Shown piece after piece: positions 52,976 to 63,639 of a DNA stretch of 64,000 bases. The stretch is from Branchipolynoe longqiensis (Eukaryota; Annelida; Polychaeta; Phyllodocida; Polynoidae). The stretch is from the NCBI GenBank assembly GCA_030323885.1, contig CM059187.1, positions 85,512,614-85,576,613 on the forward strand. The letters run 5' to 3'. The number at the start of each line of letters is the position of its first letter. Within the stretch, counting starts at the first letter, position 1. A program made the translations under genes and the position numbers. Under the pieces are notes generated by a model. It saw only the letters and a program-made list of their open reading frames with translations. It had not been told where the DNA came from and ran no database searches.

Positions 52976-53440
52976 AAGTTGGGTCGGCTAAAGTCGGGTC
53001 GGGTAATGTTTAGGCGGGTAACGTCGAGGCGGTAATCTAGAGCTGGGTAAAGTCGAGTCGGGTGAAGTCGAGTCGCATGAAGTCGGGTCGGGTGAAGTCG
53101 GATCGGGTAACGTTGAGGCGTAAAACGTCGAGGCGGGTAACGTTCAGGTGGGTAACGTCGAGGCGGGTAACGTCGAGGCGTGTAACGTCGAGGCGGGTAA
53201 CGTCGAGGGTGGTAACGTCAAGCCGGGTGAAGTGTAGTCGGGTGAGGTAAAGTCGTGTCAGGTGAACTCAGGTCGGGTGAACTCGAGTCGGGTGAAGTCG
53301 GGTGGGGTGAAATCGGGTGGGGTGAAGTTGAGTCGGGTAAAATCGACCCGGGTAAAGTCGAGCCGGGTAAAGCCGAGCCGGGTAAAGCCGAGCAGGGTAA
53401 AGCTGAGCTGGGTAAAGCCCAATCAGATAACATCGAGCAA
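52976..53440 (-). repeat. 15-bp minisatellite, right half (inverted)
   Basis: About 31 units of GGGTAAAGTCGAGTC or GGGTAACGTCGAGGC, the complement of the left half. It ends in 'acatcgagcaatgttgag', the mirror of 'ctcgacattgctcgacg' at 51,983, so the outer border is shared by both arms. Confidence 0.95.
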
Positions 53441-54145
53441 TGTTGAGTTAAGCAAAGGCATATTTATTAATATTGATGTAATTATGCATTACAAAAAAAG
53501 TAGTAGGACATTCTTTTTTTTTTATGTTGAGTTAAGCAAAGGCATATTTATTAATATTGATGTAATTATGCATTACAAAAAAAGTAGTAGGACATTCCAG
53601 TTCCAGGATTCGAAACGGTTACCCTCTGATGTTGAGACCAACACTCTGCCATCTGAGCTAGAGAGGAAGTGCAACCCATCAGAATGCTGGGAGGTCCTGA
53701 AAGCATCTGAATAACAAGCAATCAATATGGCTAGGAATAATATGAACAAAATCCAATAGTAAGTATAATAAAAAATAAATTAGAAAATAAATTCAAGAAA
53801 ATTTAAATAAATGTCACCACATCATCATTGATTCATGGTTGACCAGCATGGTGTAGCTAGAGGTTGGCAGGTGGGGGTGTTGCAGACCAGTGTTGCTGTA
53901 TGGCTATTGTCTTACTGAGTGTGTGTGTGGGGGGGGGGGGTATGATGTATCAGGTGGGGTAACCCCTAGCCTAGCCTATCTGGTTGTCAGGGTTACACCA
54001 ACACAATTGTCTAACTGACAAACTTAGGGTGGATGTGGGTCATGGTCATTGAGGCATGACTGCTGCCAAACCTTGTTTTTAAGTTTGAGGATAGGGGTAC
54101 TACCAGTACCAGCACATACTTGGAGCACACACACCCCACCCCCCA
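53438..54145 (-). repeat. Palindrome segment B, right arm
   Basis: Complement of 51,364-51,980. It carries an extra 87-bp tandem duplication (53,438-53,524 and 53,525-53,600, the 'ttgagttaagcaaaggcata' block) and a GTGTGTGTG-G10 run near 53,930. Confidence 0.85.
53600..53668 (-). mobile_element. tRNA-like sequence in segment B, right arm
   Basis: On the complementary strand TAGCTCAGATGG (A box) and GTTTCGAATCC (B box) are separated as in a tRNA. Mirror of 51,829-51,893, with several differences. Confidence 0.6.
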
Positions 54146-54399
54146 TCCCCAACTTGTGGGCAACAGAGTGAAAGGGTGTGTTATGGAAGTGAGTTTGTTA
54201 AGAGGGGGTATAGGACTGGGAGGAGTGTGCTATTTATATAATAACCAGAAATGATGTACACAATTATGTTATTGTTTTTAAAAAGTGTCTATGGCACTGA
54301 AGATTCTACCATATTATGTATATAATGTTTAATCTACATGAATAATAATTATATGCAATTCATCTAGCAATGTGTTGTATAATAAACTGCTTAGATGTG
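54146..54399. other. Right-arm-only sequence
   Basis: About 250 bp between segment B and the TA microsatellite with no counterpart in the left arm: an insertion here or a deletion there. No gene. Confidence 0.5.
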
Positions 54400-54800
54400 T
54401 ACATAAATGTATATATACCTATATATATATATATAGATATATGTGTATATCATAATTTAGTCATAAGTATTGTGTCACATATGTGCATATATGTGGAGCT
54501 ATGCACATATATACACATATACACATATCTACATATATATATATATATATATACATATATATGCAGATATGCATGTATATACACATATATATGTATATAT
54601 AAACGTATCTGAACATTAATATACGCATATAGGCACATACATCCACATATAGGCGTGTATATGTATATCATTATGCATATATATGCTTAGAAACATATAC
54701 GTATATGCAAATATATGGGCATATATGCCCACATATACACATGTATACGCATATCTACACATATATATGCACAGATATGTATATAACAGTATGTTTCTAA
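54400..54800. repeat. TA-rich microsatellite, right arm
   Basis: ATATATGCATATATGTG-type repeats, counterpart of 44,600-44,636 plus 51,089-51,345. Confidence 0.85.
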
Positions 54801-54809
54801 GCATATATA

Positions 54810-55378
54810 TGCACCCACACCCACACCCACACCCACACCCACACCCACCTCCAGTGGCCATCCTTGTGTAGACTGTTAAAACAACAACCCATCTGCATGT
54901 GTGTACATTAGAGTAATAGCTTATATGATGCCACACATCATGATTTGTTCATATTTTTGGTTATTTCTCATTAACTATGTCCAGCATTTTGATTCTAAGA
55001 AAAGTACTTTTTTAAATAGACCATGGTGGTTTAGCAGTAAAAATGACTAATTCCAGAATACAAGCAGCACAATGCTACAGGCAAAATAAGATTGTCTCTT
55101 TATTTTATTGTAGTTTTAATTGAATATTATGAATATACTATACATGGGAGTATTTTCTTCATAGACACTTTGAAGAGCTACTTACACCCATTCTAATGAT
55201 ATATTTTGTGAGGTTCCATCCTCAATATTAAAGTAGGAGCAGACTGTGACAGCTCACCCCTATTTGTTTCTATATGTAAACTGTCTTGCTTTTTCAAGAC
55301 GTCTTGAGAAAGCAAGACGTTTTGAAATCCAAGTCGTGATCCCTACCTGTTTGAGACAGTCTCATATATACAATTGCG
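54810..55378 (-). repeat. Segment A, right arm of the palindrome
   Basis: A (CACCCA)n run (54,810-54,848), 'ccagtggccatccttgtgta' and then the complement of 44,017-44,500. It ends at 'tgagacagtctcatatata'. Without the 234-bp insertion present in the left arm. Confidence 0.8.
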
Positions 55379-55379
55379 G

Positions 55380-56300
55380 AAGCCAGCATTCTCCCCCTTA
55401 GCCTTCACTTCCTGTTAGACCACCGGAAGTGTCGTTGGAAGACGCCGCCCCCAGTCAATTGTCCAGCTCTGCTACACAAGCACTGAACCAACCTGGATAT
55501 ATTAGGTTGCAGACCAGTTCAAATTGAGTATTGGAACAATTTGTTTTCTTTTTTTGTGATGAATTGATTTATCCTGCTCATAACGGATAAGTGTGTTAAC
55601 ACTTGTTTTCACCGCCGGCCAGCACTAGTCCAATTTGATTCAAATCTGTTTTACTTTGCTTTGTTTCAGGGGAGATAGCATCACTCCCCGCTTGCATAAA
55701 CACCCATAAGAGCAGCAAACTTGACACAACAACCGTAGTCAACAATTCTTAACCAATGTGCTAACACGCTAACCCTCCATCTTACCGAACTAATATTCCT
55801 CACCGCTCTACAGTGTACTGCACCTGCCTGGACAACCAGTAGCCTGACACTGAGAGAAAATGTATGTGCTCATGAATAAACTGTTTTACCAACAAACAAA
55901 CATAAAGATAACAAGGGAGGCACAGACCATCATCACTTTTTACCCTTTCCTTCTGAGGTTTCCCTTGTCTTTGTGGGCTTTTACCAAGAACATGTGAATA
56001 ACCACCTCATCGATCCTGGCTTGTGTTTGATCTATTGTTAATGTTATCCCGTTTGACCATGAATCACAAAAACTACCTCCCACAAATGTACCCCTACCTC
56101 CATCCCCACCACAACCAACGCCAGTTCTCCAGTAAGAAGCCAGCTCATCAGGGGTTCGTCCTGGAGACCTAGGAGGTCATCTGTCCCTCCTCCTCCTCCT
56201 CCCCCCCCCTTTACTCCTTCACCCCCCCCCCCTTCTCCCACTTCGCACCCCACACCGACCAACACCGACCAACCAACACTCACACACTGTTTAACACATA
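55380..56300. other. No gene recognised
   Basis: Unique sequence outside the palindrome, followed by C-rich runs at 56,190-56,240. Short open frames are composition-driven. Confidence 0.3.
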
Positions 56301-56309
56301 TAACACCAG

Positions 56310-56440
56310 CCGGCCTTGCTGGCGCTGAAATATTCATTATGACAAACGATAGATGCTGCTGGCGTGACACGCTGGGCACCAGTTGGGTTATACATAACAC
56401 GTCCCAGGGGCCGGCAGTCGGCATGCCTTGCACAGCGCCC
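56310..56440. other. Unique island (possible conserved non-coding DNA)
   Basis: 'gaaatattcattatgacaaa', 'cgatagatgctgctggcgtg' and neighbours: balanced and non-repetitive, directly left of a GC-rich minisatellite. Possible enhancer by composition only. Confidence 0.25.
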
Positions 56441-56444
56441 ACCC

Positions 56445-56665
56445 CGACTCGCCGCACCCCGCTCCGCCGCACCCCGCCCCGCCGCACCCTTCTTCGCCCC
56501 GCCGCACCCCTCTCCGCCCCGCCGCACCCCGCCCCTCCCTGCAGTGCCCGGCTCTGCCTCGTCCCGCCCCGCCCGTCTCCACCCAGCCGCAGCCGGCCCG
56601 GCCCCGCCCTTCCCTGCCCCGCCTCCCCTTGTCCCGCCCCGCCCCACAGTCCCTGGCTCTGCCCT
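56445..56665. repeat. CCCCGCCGCA / CCCGCCCCG-rich minisatellite
   Basis: Degenerate 'ccccgccgcac' units then 'ccctgccccgcc'. The Arg/Ala/Pro-rich open frames (up to 132 codons) are artefacts. Confidence 0.85.
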
Positions 56666-56699
56666 ATCGCACCGAGTCGTGCCGCGCATACCGCCGCTA

Positions 56700-56885
56700 A
56701 ATGATGATAATTGAAGCTGACTTATTGGTTTACGCTAGCAGTGCCGTAAGTGAACCATAACTTCCAACGCCGCTCCTTTTGTGGTGTAATCACGAGAGAT
56801 GACAGAACATTGCGGGGGCCATCAGTCGGCGCGGTCCTGATGCGCAACAGCTGCTTGCGCGTGTTAGATCACTGGGTAAAGGAGT
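56700..56885. other. Unique island right of the GC-rich repeat
   Basis: 'gatgataattgaagctgact', 'cctgatgcgcaacagctgct' and neighbours: balanced and non-repetitive. Forms a pair with 56,310-56,440 around the repeat. Function unknown. Confidence 0.25.
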
Positions 56886-57149
56886 GGGTTGGGGTCAGGG
56901 TGGGGAGGGTGGTGGTGTTGCGGGTTGGGGGTCGGGGGGTGCGGGTATTACAGGATGTCATAGGGGTTGCTGCAACAAAGGGAACATCGCACCAGGACCA
57001 GTTCTTTGACCTACATGTCTGCCATTCCAGGGCAAATGAACCACGACAATAACGCTCTCTACGTTGCGGATGAAATTAATCAACCCAGGGCTAATGGTCG
57101 ATGCGACCTGTATTGGTCAATGTGGTGGGGGTGAGATGACCTAAGGTGC

Positions 57150-57520
57150 AGACTTGTTGGTTGGTTATCGGTTGTTGGAGTTTTATGTCCTGGCAACATC
57201 TCAGGTCATATCAGGACTGGCCCCACCTTGGAACAGTGCACACTCATGGTCATGTTATATTATAGCATTGCCCCACTGGGATATTAGGGCACCATCACCA
57301 TGACCTGATATCCCACTCAGTCACATTATCCTGACACTGAGCTAACCCGCCATTGCCTATCCTATTAATGCCGAGCGGCTGGCTAGGAAGTGATATGTAT
57401 CAATTTTTAAGTCACCAGTTTGACTATCACAGGGTTGGAATATGTGGGTTCAAATCCCATGGTATGCCAAAATGGGAGACGGGACGCCCAACTCATTCGG
57501 TCATTCCGTCTGGTCTGGAC
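57150..57520 (-). mobile_element. SINE S1, best preserved copy
   Basis: On the complementary strand, in order: tRNA-like head with 'gaccgaatgagttgggcgtc' and the B-box GGGATTTGAACCC, linker 'cagccgctcggcattaatag', body 'gtgtcaggataatgtgactg' and 'ccagtggggcaatgctataa', 3' end 'ccaggacataaaactccaac'. About 370 bp. It shows that S1 has a tRNA head, a unique body and no long poly(A). Confidence 0.75.
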
Positions 57521-58082
57521 CTCAATCGGCGATCCCGCCTGGAGACTTGTTGAAAGGAATGAGGCGTGAGTCAGGTGATCTGGTAGAGAGCAGATCATAC
57601 TGCTGAGACGGGGAGTGATCGGGATGAGGCGAGCATTGTGCCTTAAGGTTGGTGTGTAACATTGGTGCATAAATGTAGCCAGATGCCGTGACAAATGGTG
57701 GGCATTAAAAGGGGCGGCGGTGTCGAGATAGCAAATAACCTTTCTGAGAGATTGCGGAAGAAAATGATAACCTGAAGATGGTCTCGAACAGATGCATATT
57801 TAAATCTGGTTTTGTGGTGATTTCGATTTGAGTTGAAAGAGGCGTGTCTGAAGATATGAAGAGGGAGATCTGATTGCGCAGAGGCTTCGGTGTGAGTTGA
57901 GATATGCGCGTTTTAACAAATGGCGATTTCTAATGATTTATTTGTGCGGAGGTTTGGGTGAGTTTTGGAACAGGAGTGTTTCATCAGATGGAGATTTAAA
58001 TCTGAAAATAGTGGTATTATTTGAAAATAGTGGGAGTGTTTTAACATATATAGATTTAGGTTGTGTTTTTTGTGGGGTTTTT

Positions 58083-58528
58083 GATTGAGTCTGTATTTAT
58101 ACTGTCCATAGCATATAAGCCCAGGTACCCAGGCTTGTTTTCAATGCTGGCCAGTTGTAGTGTTGGTGTTATCTTACCACACAGTGGCTGCTGATAAGGT
58201 ATTTGATTGCCTGCATTTCAGTAGCAGATAGATAATTGGTTGGTATGGTTAGTAGCCTATGTTAGTTTTTTTGGATTTTCTTGGTATATATGCATTTATT
58301 TTTCTACTCTTATTACTAGACTAGCCTACTCCTATTTACATATCATAGGCTTGTCCATAGCTGTGTGGTGTGTTATCTGGCTACTTTTGGCATGGTTACC
58401 TTCCATTGGGCGTCCCGCTGGTGGGCCATGACATATCACATGCCCCTTTGCGGTGCAGCTTACTGGGGGTTTCCTAGCCTTATTTTAAACAGATATTTTT
58501 TCTAAGTTTTTAGGTCAGGAATTTGTCG
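58083..58528 (+). repeat. Dispersed repeat with TATA-like motif, copy 2
   Basis: About 90% alike to 39,990-40,412, with an extra ~30 bp ('taccttccattgggcgtccc' and following) near 58,398. It sits inside the 65-bp array. AGGT on both sides (about 58,050 and 58,580) may be a short target duplication, which would make the inserted unit about 525 bp. Confidence 0.7.
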
Positions 58529-58667
58529 TTCCTTTACCGTTTGGGCATTCCACACCGTGGCAGCCATTTCCAGCATTATGGAGGTATGAATGTATAAGTA
58601 GTGACATTATGGTGTAAGTTAGAACATGTGTGTTTGAGCAAAAGGAGATTTCTGTCTGAATGCAGTG

Positions 58668-59470
58668 GGATCACTCTCCTAAAACTGGTCGGCATGGGGT
58701 GGGATTTTAAAATATCAATAAAAAAATGTCCTGCTTATTTTTGTCTGTATACTTTGCATATTCATGTTCAGATTTAATGTAAGAAATAAGGAAATTAAAA
58801 TAAACCATATTCAACTTTGGTCTTTTTAGATATGAAGTGTTTTTGTTTTAAAAAAAAACAGTTTACAGTCAGCCATTTGTAACATGATATATTGGACATG
58901 GTTGGATCCTTACTACCATATTGTATTGCATTGATATATCAAACAAAACAGTTCCCAAATCAAGAGGAAGTATTTATTAACATGTTTGCATGCTTAAATT
59001 ACAAAATATATATAGTTGATGTCTTCAGAAATAACATTACAAATTTTCGTCACAGATGTAACCAGTGGTGTCTGGATGCCACACAAATAGTGTACACTAA
59101 TTATTCAGTGAATAAAGCATGGCTGGGAATTACATTTTGTTATCAATATAAGCACCACATATTTCTGGATATTATGCCATGATTAATATGCTTCTAAGTA
59201 TGAAATTATTTAATTCTGCTTAGATTTTTATTAAGCAGAGTGTGTGGTGTCCTAAACATGTGTTACATCTGAGTGACACATGTTATATTGCCATAAGACA
59301 TAGCTTAATCATGGACTACACTTTTACTTTTTATCTCATCAATTTGAATTTTAGATAGATGTAAAGGGGAGCTTTCCAGCTTTCATTTGCAACCAACAAT
59401 CTTTTAAAATTCAAATAGTAAATTGCAACTCTCCATGTGACACTTCTGGACAGTTTTCAGGAGAGTGACC
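58668..59470. mobile_element. 803-bp non-autonomous TIR transposon with CAGTG duplication
   Basis: Left end GGATCACTCTCCTAAAACTG; right end, on the complement, GGTCACTCTCCTGAAAACTG. It is flanked by CAGTG on both sides (58,663-58,667 and 59,471-59,475). The minisatellite it interrupts normally has TAGTG there; both flanks share the T-to-C variant, which strongly supports a true target duplication. A 96-codon open frame (58,892-59,182) inside is not recognised as a transposase. Confidence 0.7.
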
Positions 59471-59873
59471 CAGTGACATTAGGATGGGAGTTGAAACTGG
59501 AGTGTTTTAACATATGTAGATTTGGGTCTGAATGTAGTCACATTAGGATGTGCGTTGGAACATGGGTGTTTTAGCATATGGAGAGTAGTTCGGAATATAG
59601 TGGCATTATGGTGTGCATTGAATCGTGAGTATTTTAACAGGTATATATTTAGCTGTTACTGCCATGAGATTAGTGTTTGAGTTGGAAGATGGGTATTTTA
59701 ACAGATGGAGACTTCTATCTGAATGTAGTGACAATACGGTGTGCATTGAAAAGGGAGTGCTTTAACAGATGTAGATTTAGGTCTAAATGTAGTGAGATTA
59801 GTGTGTGACTTGGAACATGGGTGTTTTAGTATATGTAGATGTAGGTCTGAATGTAGTGAGATTGGTCGTAATG

Positions 59874-60379
59874 CTCGCATTGCGGTTGATGCGAGGCGAG
59901 GGAGGACCCCCCCCTCTTACTCCTCCAGCCGTTGGCCATTACATAATCGCCCGCCCTTCCTTCCCTTAAAGCCAGCCCCAGGGCCGCCTCAGGCCACTCC
60001 CCCTCCTGCCTCCAGACACTCCGCTCCTCCATACACTTTTTTCTCCACCCACCATCCCTATACACCAACCCTCCATCATAGGGTTGAGGGCTCCTCGGAT
60101 CCACCTCCCGGGCCCAACTATTAACATTACACCGATTTACATTGACACATTTCAATCCTGATACCTCATATATCTCTTGATGATGCCTCATATATTCTAC
60201 ATTATATATCTCTATACTCATGATTGATCACTGCTAATTACATGTTGATGCCTCATATATTCCAATATATATCCATGATACTCATGCTTGATGAATGTAC
60301 TTATCCATGTTTATCCCGGCATTTCTAAATAAAATGCCTTTTCTCCACTCATGCCTCCTTGTCCTTCCTTGTCGCGCAT
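59874..60379. mobile_element. ~505-bp insertion of unknown class in the 65-bp array
   Basis: The minisatellite stops at 'gtgagatt' and resumes at 'agtgtgtgac'. The insert has a stem CTCGCAT...ATGCGAG near its left end, a GC-rich left half, repeated 'ttgatgcctcatatattc' blocks, and AATAAA followed by a T/C-rich end on the right. The last points suggest a transcribed element or solo LTR on the + strand, but no terminal repeats were found. Confidence 0.45.
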
Positions 60380-61634
60380 CAGTGTGTGACTTGGAACATG
60401 GGTGTTTTAGTATATGGAGATATATGTCTGAATGTAGTGAGATTAGTGTGTGACTTGGAACATGGGTAGTTTAGTATATGGAGATATATGTCTGAATGTA
60501 GTGAGATTAGTGTGTGACTTGGAACATGGGTGTTTTAGTATATGGATATATAGGTCTGAATGTAGTGAGATTAGTGTGTGAATTGGAACATGGGTATTTT
60601 AGTAGATGGAGATATAGGTCAGAATGTAGAGACATTATGGTATGCATTGAATCGGAAGTGTTTTAAAACATGTAGATTTAGGTCTGAATGTAGTGAGATT
60701 AGTGTGTGACTTGGAACATGGGTATTTTAGTAGATGGAGATATAGGTCAGAATGTAGTGAGATTAGTGTGTGACTTGGAACATGGGTGTTTTAGGAGATG
60801 GAGATATATGTCTGAAGGTAGAGACATTATAGTATGCATTGAATCGGGAGTGTTTTAACACATGTAGATTTAGGTCTGAATGTACCGAGATTAGTGTGTG
60901 ACTTGGAACATGGGTCTTTTAGGAGATGGATATTTAGGTCTGATTGTAGTGACATTAGAGTGTGAGTTGGAACATAAGTGTTTACAAATTATGGAGACTT
61001 CAATGGAAACACTGCAACGTTCCGGTGTGAGCTGGGGTAAACCTATCTGAATAGCCGGACAGGTCAATGTGTGCTAAGGTATGGATGTGGTTTCCCAAAT
61101 AAAGCTTTAATTATTGGTGTGGTGATACTCAGGTTTGAACTGGAACACGCATGTTTGAACTAATGAAGTTTTAGATATGATCCTTGAGCGTCAGTTGGAA
61201 CACATGGTTTTAATGTACATGTACGTAGATTTAGAGTTGGGTGTGCTGATTTTTAGGTGGGAGTTGGAGCAGGCATAGTTTAACAGATGTACATTTAGAT
61301 CTGAGTGACAAGCTGCTTTAACTGATGGAGATTTAGATCTGAGTTTGGTGTTCTTTGAGTGGGAGTTGTAACAGCCGGTTTTCCAGAAGGGTATTTACAT
61401 CTAAGTGTGATATTGTTTGAGGGTAAGTTGTAACAGTCTGTTTTAACAGATAGAGATGTAGATCGGATTGTTAGGATATTTCGGCCTGCGTTGTATCAGG
61501 CTCTTTGATCGATCTGGTTCTGTTGATGTATCAGAATAAGACGGAATTGGTGTGATTTAAGATGAACCAACAAAAGTGAAAAGCGGATCGAGTGTGTGCG
61601 ATGGTATCAGGTGATTAGGAACAAATGAACAGAT

Positions 61635-62150
61635 CGAGTGTTGAAAGAGGATTCAGCAGGTGAAATTATAACTTAGTAGTGAGTGAGTGGTATGTAAGCC
61701 ACAGAGCGACGGTGTTGAAAGAGGATTCAGCAGGTGAAATAATAACTTACAATTGAGTGAGCGCTATGTAAGCCACAGATCGACAGTGTGTAAAGAGGAT
61801 TCAGCAGGTGAAATTATAACATACTAATGAGTGAGCGCAATGTAAGCCACAGATCGATGGTATTGAAAGAGGATTCAGCTGGTGAAATTATAACTTGCAA
61901 TTGAGTGAGTGCTATGTAAGCCACAGATCTGTGTTGAAAGAGGATTCGGCAGGTGACATTACAACTTACAATTGAGTGAGTGCTATGTAAGCCACACATC
62001 GATGGTGTTGAAACAGGATTCAGCAGGTGAAATTATAACTTACAATTGAGTGAGTGCTATGTAAGTCACAGATCGACGGTATTGAAAGAGGATTCAGCAG
62101 CTGGAATTATAACTTACATTTGAGTGAGTGTTATGTAACTCAGGCTCAAA
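61635..62150. repeat. 73-bp minisatellite, seven units
   Basis: 'gaaagaggattcagcaggtg' recurs every 72-74 bp (about 61,642, 61,715, 61,795, 61,866, 61,936, 62,009, 62,083) with 'gagtgagtgctatgtaagcc' in each unit. One further unit fragment is at 62,283. Confidence 0.9.
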
Positions 62151-62329
62151 TATCCCAACATTCCAATCTCCATCTCGCTCTGCTAAAAGACCCTTCTACA
62201 ACTCACATTCAAACAATATACAGTGAAACAGAGTTGGTGCTAGGGTCTAAGGGATGTTGGAACAAATTAACAAATCGATGGTGTTAAAACAGGATTCAGC
62301 AAGTGAAATTCCAACTTCCAATTAACAGA

Positions 62330-63295
62330 GACAGGCTGTTGGCTCCTTATTATCAGAGGGACCACCTAGTCTTTATTAATTCCTTCTTTGCCTGTCATTC
62401 TGCTTAAACAATAACCATGGTAGAATTCAGACTCACTCCGTTATGCAGTGGTGATCCAGGATTCAAAACTCGGATCCAGGATCCAATAATTTTGCGAATA
62501 ATTTCGACGCCGCGGTCGGATCCAAGAAATGGAGGAGGCTTTGTGTCCAGGGTACCACAATATTTTTATGGGTTTCTTTTCAAATTTCTACCTCTGTTTT
62601 GGAGACCATGACATCGAAATTGTTACCCTGGTAATTATGTTTGCGAAATTAGAATTTCTGTAATTTCGATGTTATTATTTGGGAGAGTTTGGATTTAAGT
62701 GGCTCTGGATCAATAAGCTGGCCCCTCAGGTCAGCGGAAGGGAACATTAAAATGTTGCACAGATGAACATCCCACGTCACAGCCAACAATCTAGTCCCAG
62801 AGCTGGTAGACATACCCAAAGATTGCATATGTTTGCATGATATTTTCTATGGTAGAATTGTATGCTGAATTTAGAAATGGCCGACTTACAAAAATCGGAT
62901 ATCTGATTACTTCACAATTTGACCTTAAAGAGTGGTACCTGCCTTGAAATAGTAAATGTTCTGTATTTTCAAAAGAATTAATACTTTCAGTATTATGACT
63001 TGATTACTTCTAAATGTTGATCTTTTCAAGAACAAATAATTGTGAAATATTCATAGGTAGAACATATGTGATGTTTTGTACCTGAGTAATCAGCTATCTT
63101 GGAATTCAAGATGGCCACCACCCACCATTACCAGATATATGAGAGTGTTGATTTTTTTTTAATATACAGAAAATTAGCAATTTAAAGGAGGATATTCCTC
63201 TTCAAAGTGAAAATGTGAAATAATCTGACAACCAATTTTTGTAAGACGGGCATTTTCTAATTCGGCATAACATTCTACATACATGACCGAAGGGT
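62330..63295. other. No gene recognised
   Basis: Unique AT-rich sequence. 'attcaagatggccaccaccc' (63,105) resembles a motif common in transposon remnants, but no ends were found. Confidence 0.3.
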
Positions 63296-63299
63296 GCTT

Positions 63300-63635
63300 T
63301 GGAAGTTGGCTTGGTTCATTGTTGGAATTTTAGGTCCTGGCAACATGTATGGTCATATCAGAATGAGCACTGATTTGTGACAGTGGAACTCATTGCGACT
63401 TTATAGTGCTGCCCCTCTGGGAAATCAGACTATCAACACCATGACCCGTTATCCCAATCAGTCACATTATCCTGACACAGAACTAATCAGTCCTTGTCAT
63501 ATTCTATTAATGCTGAGCACCAAGCGAGGAAGCCACAAGTATAAATTGTATGAGTCCACCCGCAAGTGAACTCCCGATCTCCCGCACGCGAGGGGCGCGC
63601 TCTACTGATTCGGCCACCGCGTGCGGTTGGTTATC
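63300..63635 (-). mobile_element. SINE S1 copy with a different tRNA head
   Basis: Body and 3' end as in the 57-kb copy ('attttaggtcctggcaacat', 'cagtcacattatcctgacac', 'tctattaatgctgagc'). The head, on the complementary strand 'gcggtggccgaatcagtaga' and 'gggagttcacttgc', matches the one at 14,819-14,905 and not the 57-kb head. Confidence 0.7.
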
Positions 63636-63639
63636 TGCC

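Larger units (their letters stand above)
57780..61560. repeat. ~65-bp minisatellite, long diverged array with insertions
   Basis: The unit is outlined by 'gtgtgacttggaacatgggt', 'gttttagtatatggagata' and 'tctgaatgtagtgagatta'. It is cleanest at 60,381-60,960 (64-65-bp step) and increasingly diverged towards both ends. It is interrupted at 58,053-58,578, 58,668-59,470 and 59,874-60,379. No coding meaning. Confidence 0.8.

Noticed and set aside
51722..53714. Several 110-180-codon frames rich in Ser/Thr/Pro or Val/Gly/Glu
   Set aside because: The 15-bp unit keeps every frame open on both strands.
43764..55378. Palindrome as a sequencing chimera
   Set aside because: Arms differ by about 15% with unequal array lengths and arm-specific insertions; a chimera would be identical.
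59874..60379. Helitron
   Set aside because: A stem lies near one end, but there is no CTRR or TC terminus and no A/T target junction.
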